From: Holacanthus passer
Lineage: Eukaryota > Chordata > Actinopteri > Pomacanthidae
NCBI GenBank assembly: GCA_025331565.1
Contig: JAFREQ010000009.1
Span: 4,701,501-4,765,500, forward strand
Direction of reading: 5' to 3'
DNA: 64,000 bases
The notes beneath the pieces are model-generated. The model worked only from the letters and a program-made list of their open reading frames with translations. It was not told the origin of the DNA and did not search any database. Below, piece by piece: positions 1 to 15,300 of this stretch. Position numbers and translations under genes: made by a program. The stretch's first letter is position 1. Every line of letters starts with the position of its first letter.

Positions 1-3000
1 TTGGCGAGCGCCAATCCTGTAACGAGGCTTTGAGGGGTGACCCACCAACACAGATGAAAGCGCTCAGATTTGTCTTGTGTCAAGGACTTGAGGGTAATCG
101 GTGCGTCCGCTGACCTGCAGGCCAGGAGGGCAGGACTCACAGCACTTTGGCTAGTCTGCGTGTGAAGATGGAAGTGGATGGGGGACATGAACTGGAGCAT
201 CCATTCAATGGGTCTTCCCAGACTTCAAAATGAAAAATTATACTATTGCAGCTTGTGTCTGAAAGTAATGATTTCTCCTTAAATCCCTATACACAGAACT
301 TGGACACAAGTTCTCCATTTATTAGCTATTCTTTGTTGATAACATTTACTTGGGAATATAAAAGAAACATCTATAAAACCTGGCCTGGCCATAGACCACT
401 TCCTCAAATTCAAAATACGTCATTTCCTGAGTTGTTTGCATTTGAGGTCAGTCTTATGCTTTGGTCTGTGCAAAACAGTGGAGTATATATAATCCAGTCT
501 CAAGGATTGATAGATGAGCCCAGAAACCAGACAGAAACTCTCCCAAGGGCTTTAACAGTCACCAGGTCATTTTACTTTTGCAGCTTTAGTTGTCTGATAG
601 CCTTAGCTTGGTGTGGAGGGTGGGGGGTGTTTGGTGTTGTCTGTCTACGATGGAGAATCGGTTTAAACAACAGATGAACATATGCCTCTGTTTGCTCCAT
701 CAGCTGTTTGTTAGTTGTCTCAAGCTCATTCTAACGGATAATGGGTAGTCCATTTTCATACTGTCTAGGAACCTGTTAAAGATTTTCACCTAGCACCGAG
801 GGAGCCTTGTGCTTGATTCAGTTGGCTGTCATTGTGTAGAGAAGAAAGAAATGTGACAGCCGTGCAGATGTTTAAATGATGAGAAGGCTAAATTCACCTC
901 CGTCAGATACATTAAACTGTCGAGAAGTGTAATTTGTCACTACGGCACATTTTAGGCCATTCATCTTTGTTACTGATTTATTACAGACTCTAAGACAGGT
1001 TAAGACCAAAATTTTAATGCAAGCATTCTGACCCTGGTGCATAACAGGATGTTGACCAGTGTGGATGCACATGAGCCTTGTGCATCATGAATCAACCATC
1101 CCATAATAGTACATACCTATGACATTTAAGGGTCAATGGTTTCATGACTGAAGCTTGCGGCCCAGCTTGACGTCGGGTGAGCTGGGACGTTTTTGACTCT
1201 TGTTAGGCCACCTGATTGGCGCTTTATCTAGCAAAGCCGGCATGCATGCGTGCACACGCCATTAAACTTCCTGTTTCTCATCAGATCTCCTCAGCCCCAC
1301 ACATTTTCAGGGACAGATTACTCTTGACTTTCCCGATAGGGGGCAGCCCACAACCCAAATAGTAAGTTCCTCCACTGAGTTGGGATGATTCAAATGGAAG
1401 TAATGGTGTCAGTCTAGGTGTTGCTTGTGTTGTAAAAGAAAGCTCTTTAATGTCCTCTTCCCAGTCAATGATCAATTTAGTAGTCTACTCTTGAAGGTGT
1501 ATTTAGTTCATGTCATCTATTCATTAAACAACTTCTGCAATGTAGGTGGTATTAGAGTTACTGTAATATACTGGCACTTAGCCAGAGGGTTTAGCAATCA
1601 TAAACAATAATGGTGTGGCTCACTATACTTTACTGTATTTGATTGAAAACATGTTACATTTCATCACAGATTAAAGAAACCTCAACTGTCAGTGATCTGG
1701 AGTGTTAGAGGATTGAATTAAATTTTTAATCTAAGTGATTGAAATGTATTTTACCACTTTCCTTTGTACCCTAATCAAGCATGAAATACAATATTACCTA
1801 ATTATAGCAGATTTTTTTTTCTGCATACCTGGGTTGAATACTATATGGAACTTGATCCATTCATCCACATTATACAGTCATTACTGTTGCCATACACTGA
1901 ATTGAAAGAAAGATCAAACACAACTCCCCCTTTGACTTTGTTACACCTGTGACAGCACATGTTGGAGGGGTTAAACTATGTGTGCCAGAAATCAAATGAA
2001 TGCACAGAATACTTGGCAGATCACTCTTCCCCAGTGCAATGTAGCTACATGAACATGTAAACTGTCTGAGTTTTGCAGACATTGCTGCAGGGCAGAGGGA
2101 ATTACACTGTCACACAGAGGATATGGAGCTGCCGTGATATCCTCTTGGCACATAGTTGAAGACCATCCAGGTGGAAATTGGTATGCTCTGCCAAGAGGGA
2201 GGTTAGGAGTGAGGTAGTTGCGTGGGAGGTGCTCATCTGCATCGGCAAGCATTGTCTTTCATGTAAACAGTATATGGCTTTACCTGTTGTAGCTGTCAAA
2301 GGAAGAAAAGGTGGTTTGTGATGTTAGGTGTGGAAACAAGCAGATGTTAAGGCTTGTTTGCATGTGTGTCAGGTTTTGCACACCTGTACATTTTTGGGAT
2401 TCATAAAGATGTGTGCACATCTGTCAGTACTGCAGCCGTGCCACACGGCAGAGACACGTGTCTGTGAGATTTAGATTGCAACTTTGTGCTTGTCAGTGAA
2501 AAGGGTAAGAAAATTTACTCTGATTATACAAATGAATGTATTCCAAAGACAAGTAAAAAGGCCCATAGATGCAGTGATTATTTGGGCTTTGTATTTTTGT
2601 TTTGAGGCTACAGAACCTTTTACATATCCAGTCACTCAGAACCTATTCAACAGCTATCCTCAATGATGTTTAGTATCTGTCTTCAAAGCTAGTTGCTGAA
2701 TGATTTCATATTTATATGTCATCGATATTCATTCAGTTTCTATTTTAACTCACAATTAATTATTGTAATCCCAATATTTCCATAACAGCATCATACGGTT
2801 TGTTATTAAAGACACAGTAGAGTGATGATAAAAACAGCTCTTTGTTTCAGTTGGCTATGCACATGAGCTCCAGGACACTGTGTTACAGGTTGTTACTAAC
2901 AATAAGTGCACAGAAGAACAACGGGAAGACCGTTACAGTAACACCCTACTACGCTGTTAGTGTCTCTAACTTCAGCGTTTGAGGCCTCTCAGCAGCTCAG

Positions 3001-6000
3001 GCAAATTGGAAGTCTGCATCTGAAAAAGTCTGCTAAATAATTTTTGATGACAGTGTTGGCTGGGGAGTCTCTAATGATAGAAACACAATCTTTTCTTCAT
3101 GTACACTTCAAAGATGGTCTTTGCTATCTCTATCTGGTACAATTCAGACCTACCTTGTTTAGTAAGTAAGTGAGTGGCTGTGGTGACCAATTGCGCGTTT
3201 TCCTTCCTTAAAGGTTTTCTGCTTTGTAGCCCTATCAAAGGAACAGCCTAATCAATTAGCTATGATATGATAATGAGTGTAGTGTCTAAAGAATATGCAA
3301 TATGATGAAGAAAGACTGATGACATTTTAAGCATTATTGAAAGATCATTAGACACATGTTAATTTAACCCACCTGAATGTTGTAAGGCATTCAGCCAGAC
3401 AGAGCAGATTAAAAGTAAACCATTGCTTAATTTCTCTCTCTAAAATTTCCGAGTAAGCACCTATTTTTCTTGCACTTTTTGGCTTCATGTATAAAAGTGG
3501 ACAGAGTACAATGCAGAATTGAACTGCCACAATACAGTACTAACACCAACACAGTAGCAAAAAGTCAGATGAATGTGGTGCAGAAGCTAATGTTTGTGCC
3601 TCCTCACCAAACATCACTGGGAGTTCAGATTCAGTCTTTTGTCAAAAACTGCATTCTTTCAGTCTCATGCCTCAGCCAAAGCTGGTAAACAGCCATGGCC
3701 ACCCTGTCTGCACACACACACCAAGGCACATTTAATGGCTCTGAAAAATGTCTACCAAAAATGGAGATGTGACCGACAGGATTTGGAAGCCAGGTGTCTC
3801 GAGCAGCGCGAGCCTGCCTGGGTATGATTAAAGCCACAGCATTATCACAAACATTCTTCAAGCGAGATAACATATCATGCTAAAGGGGTTACTGAACCAT
3901 ACTGAATACTACTTTCTGCTTAGTGAGTGTGTAAGCCATTAACCAGTTCTCAAGTCATTTCCAGTTAGTGAATAGTTTGTGTAGGGTTGCGTCATGTATG
4001 TTTTGATTACAAATAATTAGAAATATCACTATATTTAGAAAGACTTTGAGTGTGGTCTGCTTGCATGTGCTTTTTGTTTTCATCTGGCCAGTACACATGG
4101 ACCCCACACACCCTGGGACGAAAACGTGATTTGTGTCTGGATATGCTATTTGGATAATGATTAATCCAACCGTGCCACATGTGTTTACATACGTTATTTA
4201 TGTGTTGTGTAGTCTGCATGCCGTCTGCATTGTGATGGCGTCTCAGTTTTCATGCAGACCATAGAACAAAGGTGAGCAGGGAGGTGGTGTTGTGAACAAG
4301 AATAGACGAGGCAGATGTGGGACATTAGACATGATGCACAGTTATTTGACTGTCACAGTCAGAAACGGCATGATTTCTTTTTGCCACCCTTGCTATAGTA
4401 AGGTAAGGAAAAGTAGTGATGGCTGGTGGCAGACAGGGCATGTGAGCAATGCTTAGTGGAGTCAGAGGAGGAAGTGCATAGTGTACCGTAGACTGTACCA
4501 AGCAGAAAAATGACACTGGACATCATTTGACAATTATTTCAAAGTTATCATTACTACAGCAAAAAAAGAGATATTAGATTTAGATACTTTCCCCTTTGTA
4601 GAATTTTAATGGACTTGAATACGACAGTCATATACAATTAAACTCCAAAGAACAACAATGACTGTGTTGTGGTTGCAAAATTTACATCTGAAACAAAGCA
4701 TGTACAAAAATGTATTTTAATGAATTTTGTCTACTTTGTCCAAACTTTACAGCTCTTAAGATACTCCTAGTTCCTGACTAAATTACAGAGTTAAGCTCTT
4801 TGAAATATTTGGACCAAAAGGTCCATAATAGAGAGGATCTGAGCAGCTGACAAGGAAAACTCAGCAGTCTTCCTCCCTCCTAAATTGCTACTTAAAGTCA
4901 GCCAGCATCAATCTTTTTCCCCTAAGTCACTCCCACACACATCTCAGGGCCTAACCGTCACTGTTTGGAGTGTGTGCTGCACTGGGTAGTTTCACTGTTC
5001 CAGCTCGATTGTTCCTCTTAATCGCACTAAATGATAGACGAGTCCCTTAGGCTGAGCCACTCCCCCGAGCCACGTGAGACACTCCTTCTCAGCTTCCTGT
5101 GATCATCAGACTCAAAAGAAGACAGAAACATATTATGGCATTATTACCCTAACGGCCGAAATACATAGGGCACAGACACAATGCGTCATGTAGGCGGGGC
5201 GGAGCAGGGTTTTTGTACCTGCTGCTGAGTTCATCTTTGTAGCGTGTGGTTGCGTGCCAGCCGTGTTTTCTGAGGAGATTTAAAGTGACCCTCCCACTCC
5301 CAACAAATTTGCATCCCTCCTGCGCCTACGTTACCAGTATTTTTCCACATAGATAATCAGCTTTTTGGTGTGCATATTAAGCTCTGCCAAGTGATAATGC
5401 AGTTGGTCATGCAGGGTTTAGGCTATATTAACTGGTACTGAATTAATTAACTTGAAATACTACTTAACTACAGGATCATGGATACACATTGATTTGATTG
5501 ATTTATTTTAATGTGCAAAACATCCACAAGGTTGCTCTGCTGCATCGCATGACCTCTGAGACGATCAGGTATTCATTTTAATCATTTTTAAACACATTGC
5601 ACTTATTTTTTTCCACAGTTCTATGTAGTTATTACCTGTTGAAGGGCCGCAAGAAACCAAAGACTATCTGCGTAAAAGTAGAGATGAGCAGTGTTGTGGC
5701 ATTGGCATCTGTGGTCAGTGTAGCAGCCTCAGTTGATTATAATAAAAGTGCTCTGCTGTGGCTTGCTGCAGTCACATGCAACATGTGCTTCGGCCATAAG
5801 TGATATTTTTGGCTAGGTCATAACACCACCGCATCGTTAATTCAACTGATTCACCAAACAGAGTTTCACAGTCAATTTCATTCAGAAAATATCAACAAAA
5901 AACCTTTTGATGGCAGCTACATAGTTAAGTGCCCAGAGAAAGTTACACCTCATGACGTGACTTCTCATCATATTTGTACCTCTCTCATTCTCTGATGCGG

Positions 6001-9000
6001 TGTAAATTATTTGTCTCCTTTACAGCAGAACGTCTTTTGTATTTAAGTGGTGACTTCCACTGAGTTTGACCTTTTTTTTTTTTTTCTCCACAAACTTTCC
6101 CCTCTGGGAACAGTTCGATGCTGTTTGTTGGAGCTGATGTGGGTGGTGTGAGCCATGCAACCCTGCCACCCTGCTCCAGTGTCCTCGTCTGTCCCTGTCT
6201 GGCCTGCCCACCCCTCCACCTCCCTCCTGCGGTGTCCTTTCTGAGGGCCAACTCCTCTGAACCCAAACAACAGTTCCATTTGTTTTGCCAGGGCTGGGAA
6301 TGCACTCAGCCATCTTTAGCTGTGTTTCTGCCAGCCCCACTGGATGCCAAACCTGTGGACCTTACTCATATGCCAGCTCTTCCCTTTCTTTTGCTTTCTT
6401 TCACTCTCTGCCTGAGTTTGTGACAGTGCCAATGTCTAAGTCAGTGGTGAAGGGTCCTGAGAAGGGACCATCTGTGTGGCTATGTGATCATGAACCTATC
6501 GCGCTGTCTACGCCACAGTCAAAGTAGAGGTTACTGAAAGACAGCACATTCCACTGCAGTGATTGAAACGAATCCCAGATCAGATGAACCAACAAAAATA
6601 TCTTTTATATTAACGATACATAATACTGTTTGTGTTATGTTTCCATTAGACCAGCATGGTTGGTACGTGATTAGATGCAGCAAGGCTCGAAATGTTTAGC
6701 TTTCAAGCTCTGACAAGAATTGCCATCCATCAGTGAATTTTGCCGTTTGCTTCAGCTTCTTTCTCATGCTTCGTTGTGGTTTCCATCAGTGTTTCTTTTG
6801 GCAATATTATAATCTTTTGCGTAATGTCTCTTGTTTTTTATATCAAGTTTGTGGTGTTGAATCTTGGAGCACTGAATTCACCTCTCGAAATGCTCATTTT
6901 GCACACCTGGCACGCTACCATTTTGCTTTGAAGGCAGGCATCGGTCTCAGCTTGTGTGCTCTGCTAGAACGGCTGCTATCACTAGCACATGACTTGTTAG
7001 TACTTCTTTGCAGTGGGTTGCAGAAACTGTGACTAAAATTCAGGCTGTATTCAGTTAGTAGTTAATATTGTATTGTAATTTTTTATTTTTTCAAATATGT
7101 GATCCATGTATCTATATATATATCATACACAGTACATCCCCATACTAATACCAAGAATAGCGATGTCTTAAATGCTGCTCATCAATTGTGCTTATTTTAG
7201 AACATTATTTTATTTTCAGTTAGCTAAATTGATTAATAATTATACCATTTTCTTTTTCAGTAAAGCTCTTCAGCTCTTCAACTCAGTTTTCCTTGTGTGG
7301 CATGTGCAGAATACATCCACTAATAGAGAGTGAAGAGAAAATATATCTTACAATATATCTTTTGCATTTTTATGTATTCAAATTGCATGCATAATTTACA
7401 TACATAAATTCCAAGATATTTTTCAGGAAGAAAAGAATTCTCATATGTTGAATCAATCATTCCTGTCACCGTATAACAGTCATGACATTTTCATTTTACA
7501 TTATTCTACAAATGATCTATTATCCTGACTTTTACAGGTGGTATTTCCCACTTGAGCGAGTCAAGAAACAAGTGATAACTCTATTTTTTCAGCTATTTGC
7601 ATTTAAGCAGCCACTGCTCATTGGAGACAAATAGGCCATGGACTAGACTTGAATGCCTCATTGCCCAACACTCCTCCATCACCGTTGTGTGCGAGACGGA
7701 TGAGTGAGTGTATGTAAACACTGCATAGTGTCCCAGCATTGCTCACAGTGCAGAACCAGTGTGGAAATCTTCAGATTGCTCTTGAAGGACTTAAGGAAAC
7801 CAAGTAGCTGATAACAATCACTCAGTCAGATCCGGTTGTAACCATCACTTCAAACAATCCCTGATTGAATCACAAATTGTTTACAATGTGCAAAAGTTTT
7901 GGAGCAAGAACAAATGAACATATTGTGCCTACTATATTTTATGTGAAGCACATGGTACAAATAGTAGGTTTAAATGATCAGGACCTCAGGTAACACTAAG
8001 TTTGATCTCAAGTTTTAAGAAAAATTAGGATTTGTTCATGTTTGCAGTGGCGTCTCTGTCAACTCAACAAACAGAACAACAGAGAAAGTGGGAGAAAAAG
8101 TACGGCCAGGGAGGGCTTCCTCGGCTGAGCGGAGAGAATGAGGAAAGGGGAGTAATCGGCTCTGTCTGGTACATTACCCATGAATGAGGCCCGAGCACGT
8201 CAGGGGACTCATAGAGGATGCACTCTGGCCTTAGGACACAAAGAGAGGGCACGGCCAGTCACTTTGTAGCACTTAAGTCCACCGCTCCTACTTCCACACA
8301 TCATTCACTTCAGTCATTTCTGGGCTTTTTGGTATTTTGTTTTTTGGACCCATGTCATATACTCAACAAATGTGTGACCCTTAGCTATTTCAATGCTCAT
8401 GCTTTAACAGTCAAATACAAGCCTTTTATTTTGCTTAGAAAAACCCCCCACTATCAACAGATAAATGGATTAAAATGAACAAAGATAAACGGGAGCTTTT
8501 ACACCATCTCGTCTTTTTTTCCCCCCTTGATCTTAGTGTCCGACCAAGCATCACCTGCTTTCTTTTCTTGAGTTCTTATCTGTGTTAGTTGGCAAACACC
8601 TTGTAAACAAGTGGCCATTTGATCCCCGTGCCCCATCTCTCTCCACTTTTAGAACCAAGTGGCCCCTTAATGGGGATGTCCCGGCTGGCATGGGTGTGTC
8701 CAGACTTGTCGCACAGCCTTAGCCCCCCCTCAACAACAGAGGCCCTCCTCGTGAATCATGGAGATGCCTTCGAATGGATATGCTCATCTTTCAAGTAAAT
8801 TGAGCAGCGTTATCCTCTGGGCCTTATTCTTAACAACAGTTACTATGTAGGAGATCTGATTATAGCCCCATACTAGGTGTTCATGGCTTATTCTGTGGTT
8901 ATGATGTCATGAACACAAGAGATGTCCATGACCTCAGTGCAATATGTTTATATGCCCAGCTGAATCCAGAGCACCAGCAGGGAGCGTAGGCTCTGTATTC

Positions 9001-11963
9001 TTTTATTTGTGCATTATGATCTCATGACATGTAGAACTATGTTGCCATTGATTCAAGTTCCCTTGAAAAAATGTTTCAAACTACTGTACATCAGAAGAAA
9101 GAGACGCAGGAGTAATGATACTTGATGTACAAAAAGTTCTCTGCAAGGACTGAGTGCATGAGATGCCACAGTTCAGCTAAATGATTAATAATGACATGGT
9201 ACCTTATAGTCCAAAGTAGATTTGGTTCTCCATTACTCCTTGCACATGAGTGTAATTACTGGCTGAAGGCTGTATTAACCTTTTATATAACCTTTCAATA
9301 TCTGATAATCCATTTTTCAAGCACAACTACACAAGCACAACAGGGTTTATTATCAGGCCGATATGGATTAAGGGTGCAAGGGTCTTAACAAAGTCACAAT
9401 CTCCCATCAAGATTAACATTTTTTGCAAGGAACAAATGAAATTGCACATCAGGTGAAGATGCTTTTTTGGGCGTTCAGATGAGCAGCTTTGGAGTGTTCC
9501 AGTAGATTTGATCTGCCTTAAGAAGATGCACCCAGACGTGTTAAGATATTTTGTTCTGCAGTGCAATACAACTGCAACACAGACATTCACTGCAGACAGT
9601 ATTGTGTGGGACTTGGCAGACACCCCCTGAAGCGTCTTTTGAAAAAGGTTACCTTGTTTGCCCCTTGAGCTATTTTCGCTCTGCCTCTCTGTCTGGACTC
9701 GCCAGTCTGTGAAAATACTCCTCACTAACCTTACCTCCTCCTCTCCCCCCTCCCTCTCTCATGTCTGTCATGACATCACCAACATCAGGTATCCAAAGCA
9801 GACGGCAGTAAACGGGTGTTTGTTTAATAAGCATTATTAACACACCTGCTTTGCAGCACATTCCTGATTACACGGTCTAATGGGACGGGCACTTGGAGTA
9901 GGATTAGTCGAGCCTGGGGGCCTACACCTGAACCTCAGTCCGACTCTTCTTTGCAAAGATCTCCTAACTCAAACAAAAAAGGCTGCGGAAAAGTCTATTG
10001 TAACCCAGCTCTGACAGTGTGTTTGATCAACTGGTTTACACACTAAAGGCTGTGATCCACCCTGTGTATCTAATATTTGATTTTAACTGAAAGAAAACAA
10101 AATTATGACTTGAAAGACTAATTCTTCCACAAGCCAAAATCTTGTCTGTATGTAGTGAAAACATTGTAGTTAAAACTCCCATAACACACAGCAGGAGTGT
10201 AGTTTTATATTTTCTGAAACAAGTGACGCCAAGTTTGCTGGTGGTGAACGATCTATTGTTAAATAACCGAGTAATGACACTGTAAGTAAAATAAGCTTGT
10301 GCACTTTAACCCAAGTGATCTGAAGCTAATGCCTACATTGTCCCAAAGACCTATGAAAACTCATCTTGATTTGACCATGTGACTTGTTAACCCGTCGGCT
10401 AGCTCCCATTTTCTCCAGTTATCTTCGAAAAAAAACCTTACATGGAACTGCATGCATAGTTAACTTGCTGAGGATGTGCGGATTTCACCGGTGTTGTGTC
10501 TGCATTGGTGTTTGTTTTGGTGTTGAGGTGAACTTTGTTTCTTTTTTTAAATAATCACCCCCTCATCCAAAATGTGATCAAAGTATTGCTGAGCCACTGT
10601 AATGTACATCAGAGTCAAAATCCTAATGATGTGTTTGTTTTTGGTAGCACATGTTTTGTCATGCCCAATACGCAATTTGTCCTGTTGCTAAGTGCAAATA
10701 TAAAAGAAAATCCGTCTCGTTTCCCACACAGAACATTATTCTTTCCAGTCCCCAAGTGGGTGGTGGTAATTGTCTTCAATTTTGCCTCTTAAACTGTGGG
10801 CATAGCACATAATTGTCTCTGTACCACCGACATGTACCAGATTTGCAAAACCACCTATTCATCCTTTTTTTATCGTTTGGATACGTGAGCACCGACTGAA
10901 AGCATTTCCCCCCGGTGTGCCATGTTGCATTATACCATGAAGGAACTGTGGGCTGGTAGTATGGCTTGTTTTTGGTGTTGGTTGGCAGAGTGGAGGAAAT
11001 TTTGGAAGCAGGCACATATAAATGTTAACTTAATTTATTATTTTTTTTACATAACACCAAATTACAAAAGCAGTGTAAGTTAGATTAGTGCATCCCTGCA
11101 TGCTTTCCCCTTGCACATGGCGTGTTATGTCAGTCTTGAAGTCTAGTCACTGCCCCTCAGGTTCAACCAGTGATTGCGAGGGAATGAACAAAATGTGTAG
11201 GGGTAGGACTAAGCCAGCTAAGACCTAATGGAGGCTAATGGTGAAATGTTAAAGGTCTGTGATGTGATATGACCAGAATGACCCTTGGCGGGTTAGCTTG
11301 CAGGGAGTCTGCCTCATGTCTGCACCCTGCGGCATGACCGGTCCTCGGCACTGACATCCTCTCAGAACGCTCTGCTTCTGCTGATTAGATTCAGCCACTT
11401 ACTGGAAGTGAATCAAATGATTTGGGTGTTTGAGAGGCAGCTGTGGCATGGCTTCACTCGCTCTGCTTTCTAAGGATGCAGACACTTAACCAGGATTCAT
11501 GCCCTTTGTTTTTGTCCTGGAAAAAGGCCAGAAATCTTTTATTTTCCAGTATATGGAACAAGATGTTAAAGTGTTTCCCCTTCTTCCTGCTCTATTTAAA
11601 TGACTCTTTTGGTGTCTGTTGTGCAGAAAAGGGGCTTTCCACATTACAAAATGTGTGATATTGTTCCCTCTTTTCTTTGGTAATCCTAGCCTGTGGAAAG
11701 ATAGTCTGTTTATCACCTGTGGAAATGAACTGCCAGTCATTGACAATGGAGAGGATGGCATTCCAACTCTCACAATTACTGCTGAAAACTGTATACATCC
11801 GGACAATGGCATGTTTAACGGAAACGTTTATGTGTAATGATCTCTTGTAATTGAGGCCTTTTTGAAGTAATCCATGGGTGTTGAGGGCCGTTATTGTTTA
11901 CGTGACATGCACACCAAACAGTTACAGTACGCTCACACCTCCAGCGGAGTCACCACAAAACAT

Positions 11964-12334
11964 CAGTGGTGGAAGAAGTAGTAAGATCTTTTACTTATTA
12001 TAAAAGTAGCAGAGAATGTGCTTGAAGTATAAAAGTAAAATTACTCCTTATGCAGCCAAAATGGGCTCTGTCAGTTACTTTATTATATATTATACTATAA
12101 GATTTTTATTGATGCAATAACATATAGGCCTCATTTAAATGTTGTAGCTTTAGCTCATGTTACTAATTTTTACACTCTTGAGTGGGTTTAATTTACTGTA
12201 TTGTATTTTATGTGCTGATTATATGCTTTTATTTGAGCAAAGTATCTACAGGTACTAAATAAATATAAGTTACTCAGAATTGTACTTAAAAACACAGTGC
12301 TTGAGTAATTGTACTTAGTTACTTTTGACCCCTG
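11964..12334 (+). mobile_element. Non-autonomous hAT-type MITE, copy A
   Basis: The element begins cagtggtggaagaagtag and ends with a stretch resembling gagtaattgtacttagttac followed by acccctg. The interior is rich in 'gtactt' and 'aaagta' words. It is flanked by caaaacat on the left (11956-11963) and caaagcat on the right (12335-12342), an 8-bp target duplication with one mismatch, which fits the hAT superfamily. There is no transposase frame. I recognise the CAGTGGTGGAA family as common in percomorph fish genomes. The class follows from the 8-bp duplication and CAG ends; the Repbase family name is not claimed. Confidence 0.75.
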
Positions 12335-15300
12335 CAAAGCATCTTATATATGTAATAATAATAATAAAAACATTCATATAATATCTTTATAAACACAAAC
12401 ACTGAAAGAAAAGATAAAAACACAAGACCAAACAAAAGCAGGGCAACATTAAGGTAAACTTAACCTAAAATTTAAACGAGAAGACAAAAGACACAAATAT
12501 TCAAGATGCAAAATGTCAGTATAACTAAAAACAAATGAATTAAAGTAATAAAACTTATAAAACTAATAAAGAAGAAAGATAAAAGTAAAGCAGCCAGTCC
12601 ATGAAAATGAACAGCTCTTTGTGCAACCAAACAAGCTACTGCCAAGTTTTGGAACAGGTCCCACTACCACAACAATGCTCACTCAGCAAACTATGCTTTA
12701 TCCACTTTGATTTGATTTGACTTTGATTTAGTAATTTATGTTTATTTGACTCTCATCCAAAATGTACTAATTTACTCCCCATGGGGAAGGCTTCACTTCA
12801 TCACCCGGAGGTAATTTGTCGATAACACTGGAGTTCTTTTTCAAGACTCTCACCTCGGCTCAGGGCTCCAGACTGCCACAAATATGGTTGTATACGGGAC
12901 CATTTTTAAAGTGTGCAGGTCAAAATTAATGTGGTTGCGTTTATGGTCAGCTGTCTAAAAACTTGGATGGGCGTGGTTTTGCAGGAGGAGGGAGCAACGG
13001 CAAGCTCTGTGACCGTGTCAGCCCAATGCTGCAGGTGAAGCAGGCAGAATGTATTAGTTTTGTGACCTGGGAGATGATGAAAATAATTGCACTTAGTTTA
13101 ATGTAGGCTACTTTATATGATAACATGCGTGCACCTTTGTAAGAACGCAGAAGAAGTTGGATTGAGTAGCAAAGTATGGGCTAGTTATATTTCTGAAGCT
13201 TGGAAAATTTGGCAAACTAGACTGAATCATCCATGCATACAATATGAGATCAGTTTATTTGATGCATGACAAGTATGAAGGCATCCAGAATATACTATTC
13301 ATGTTCTCCTAGAATTATTATTGTTTTCATCAATAATTTAGATGTGGCTCATGTTTTGGGAACTCTCCATAAACTGTCTAAAATAGGTGGTGTATTTTAA
13401 TATTATGATGATGTTAATAAAGTTTAAAAAAGGAACAAAAGAACTGGTGGTGTGTGCGAACCAATGCTACTAGTGGAAAAGTTAATCGGGACTCTGCTGG
13501 TGCTGAGTAGGTTTTAGGTACTGTAAATGTTGCACAGCTATATATACAGTTACCATCAGCTGATAACCTCCGCTCTCTGAAGCATTTCGTTACCTTCATG
13601 AATGTCTGATTAATCTGATGAGAGTCATTCGATAGAAATGTTGTACACTTAATGAATTGTGAGCAACATGCACAAAGAACTTTTTTTGTGTAATTTTTTT
13701 TTTTTCCATGAAGACACTGAATCCACCCTACAGCTGTGTCATTAAATGTTCTTCTACAGCTCTGGTACTGTAGGAACTGGTTTAGCACAAAAAACCCCAA
13801 AATTATGGCATAGTCTTATTTCAGTATGTCACAGACAGCTTCCCTGTTTTCTTTTGTTTAATACACATTCAGGACATTTGTTTAGACAAGTTTCCAAAAT
13901 CCTTGGGATTAGTGATAATGATTTTGAGCTTCCCAGCATTGCTCTGGCAGTCACTGACGGTTTGTGTTTCTTACGGAAATCTCAATGAAGTGATAGTATA
14001 ATTATCTCTTTTCGTTTAGACGTTTGTTTGACTAACTAATTCATTAATAGAGAAGAATACAAACACTACGAACTGGAGACATTTCTCGCTGTCATCATGT
14101 AGAGGTTTGCCCAGGCTTTATTCAGAGTGGATCAGTGGTGCTGTACCATTGTTCTCCATTGTAGCACTGTTGTAACGCTGAACAAATATACAGTTTAAAA
14201 AAAATGGTGGCCCTTAGTGCCACCATCATACATTAAGTCTATAGACTTATGGCCCCAGATTGCCACTGAATTGTTTCATGTTACTTCAGTGAGTTCTGCA
14301 TGCAAGTTGGGAAAATTTACACATATACATATTGCTCAGGTATCTTATTGTAATTTTCACTCCTGGTTCAAACCAACTGTCAGCGCATAAATATATTGTG
14401 CAGTCTGGAAAATAAATGAAGCATATCAATACACAAAAGTCATGTCTTGATTATATCATGTTGTATTTGTTTATTCAGTTTAGTTTATGTTTTAGATCAG
14501 TGCTTAAGCTCCAGGTCAGGGAAACCCCACAGTTTCTTAGAATTTGAGACAGAGAAAAACAGAGCTGTGTATATACTGTAAGTTAGTGGTGTGATGATTC
14601 ATGGATGTGAAGGAACGCACTGGGCTACATCAGCTCCAACAGCTTGTATTGAGCTTCACTGTTATTAACCAGAAGTTTCAACATCTAATAACAATCACTG
14701 TTGTTCCTGCTTTCATTGTGATTCTCTCGTTTAAAATGACCTCTCTCAGTGTACTCGTTCTGTCCCTGCCTGTCTGCGAGTGTGATAACTCACACACATG
14801 TCACATGTCCCTGCTTTGCCCCTCGCTCAAAGAAAACACAGACTTGGCTCTGCGAACCCGCTGCTTGTGTGCCGGCACTTTCAAAGATATTCTTCACACA
14901 CTGTGCTCTGTCTTGAACACATTGATCAGTTCTTTTACCTAAAGAAAAGCTGACTTTTCTAGCAAGAACTGCTCTCACTGTAAAAGGAGTCAGAGTCAAA
15001 ACTTATATGTTGTAGCACTGTAGATAAGTTCAATTACTATTATGTTAAATTTATACTTACATATTTAAAGACAAATCCTACATTTGCAATGAATGCTCAA
15101 ATTGTCACCATAGTCCTGAGCATTTTTCTCATCATAATAATTATAGAGATTTAAATGTCTATATGTGGATTATGAACAGCAGCATATCTTTTTATTAATG
15201 TCTGTCTGTGGAAAGGCACTGTTATTAAGCAATGTCTGATTTTCATATCTGATTGAAAAGTATTTCCAAAAAGCTGATAACTTTCTCTCTCCAGTTACTG

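Noticed and set aside
1..14. ttggcgagcgccaa as an NFI site
   Set aside because: The spacer between TTGGC and GCCAA is four bases and the NFI consensus needs five. It is only a short palindrome at the window edge.
11592..11837. Short frames around 11.6-11.8 kb on both strands
   Set aside because: They are not similar to ARL15 or another known protein, and frames on both strands cover the same bases.
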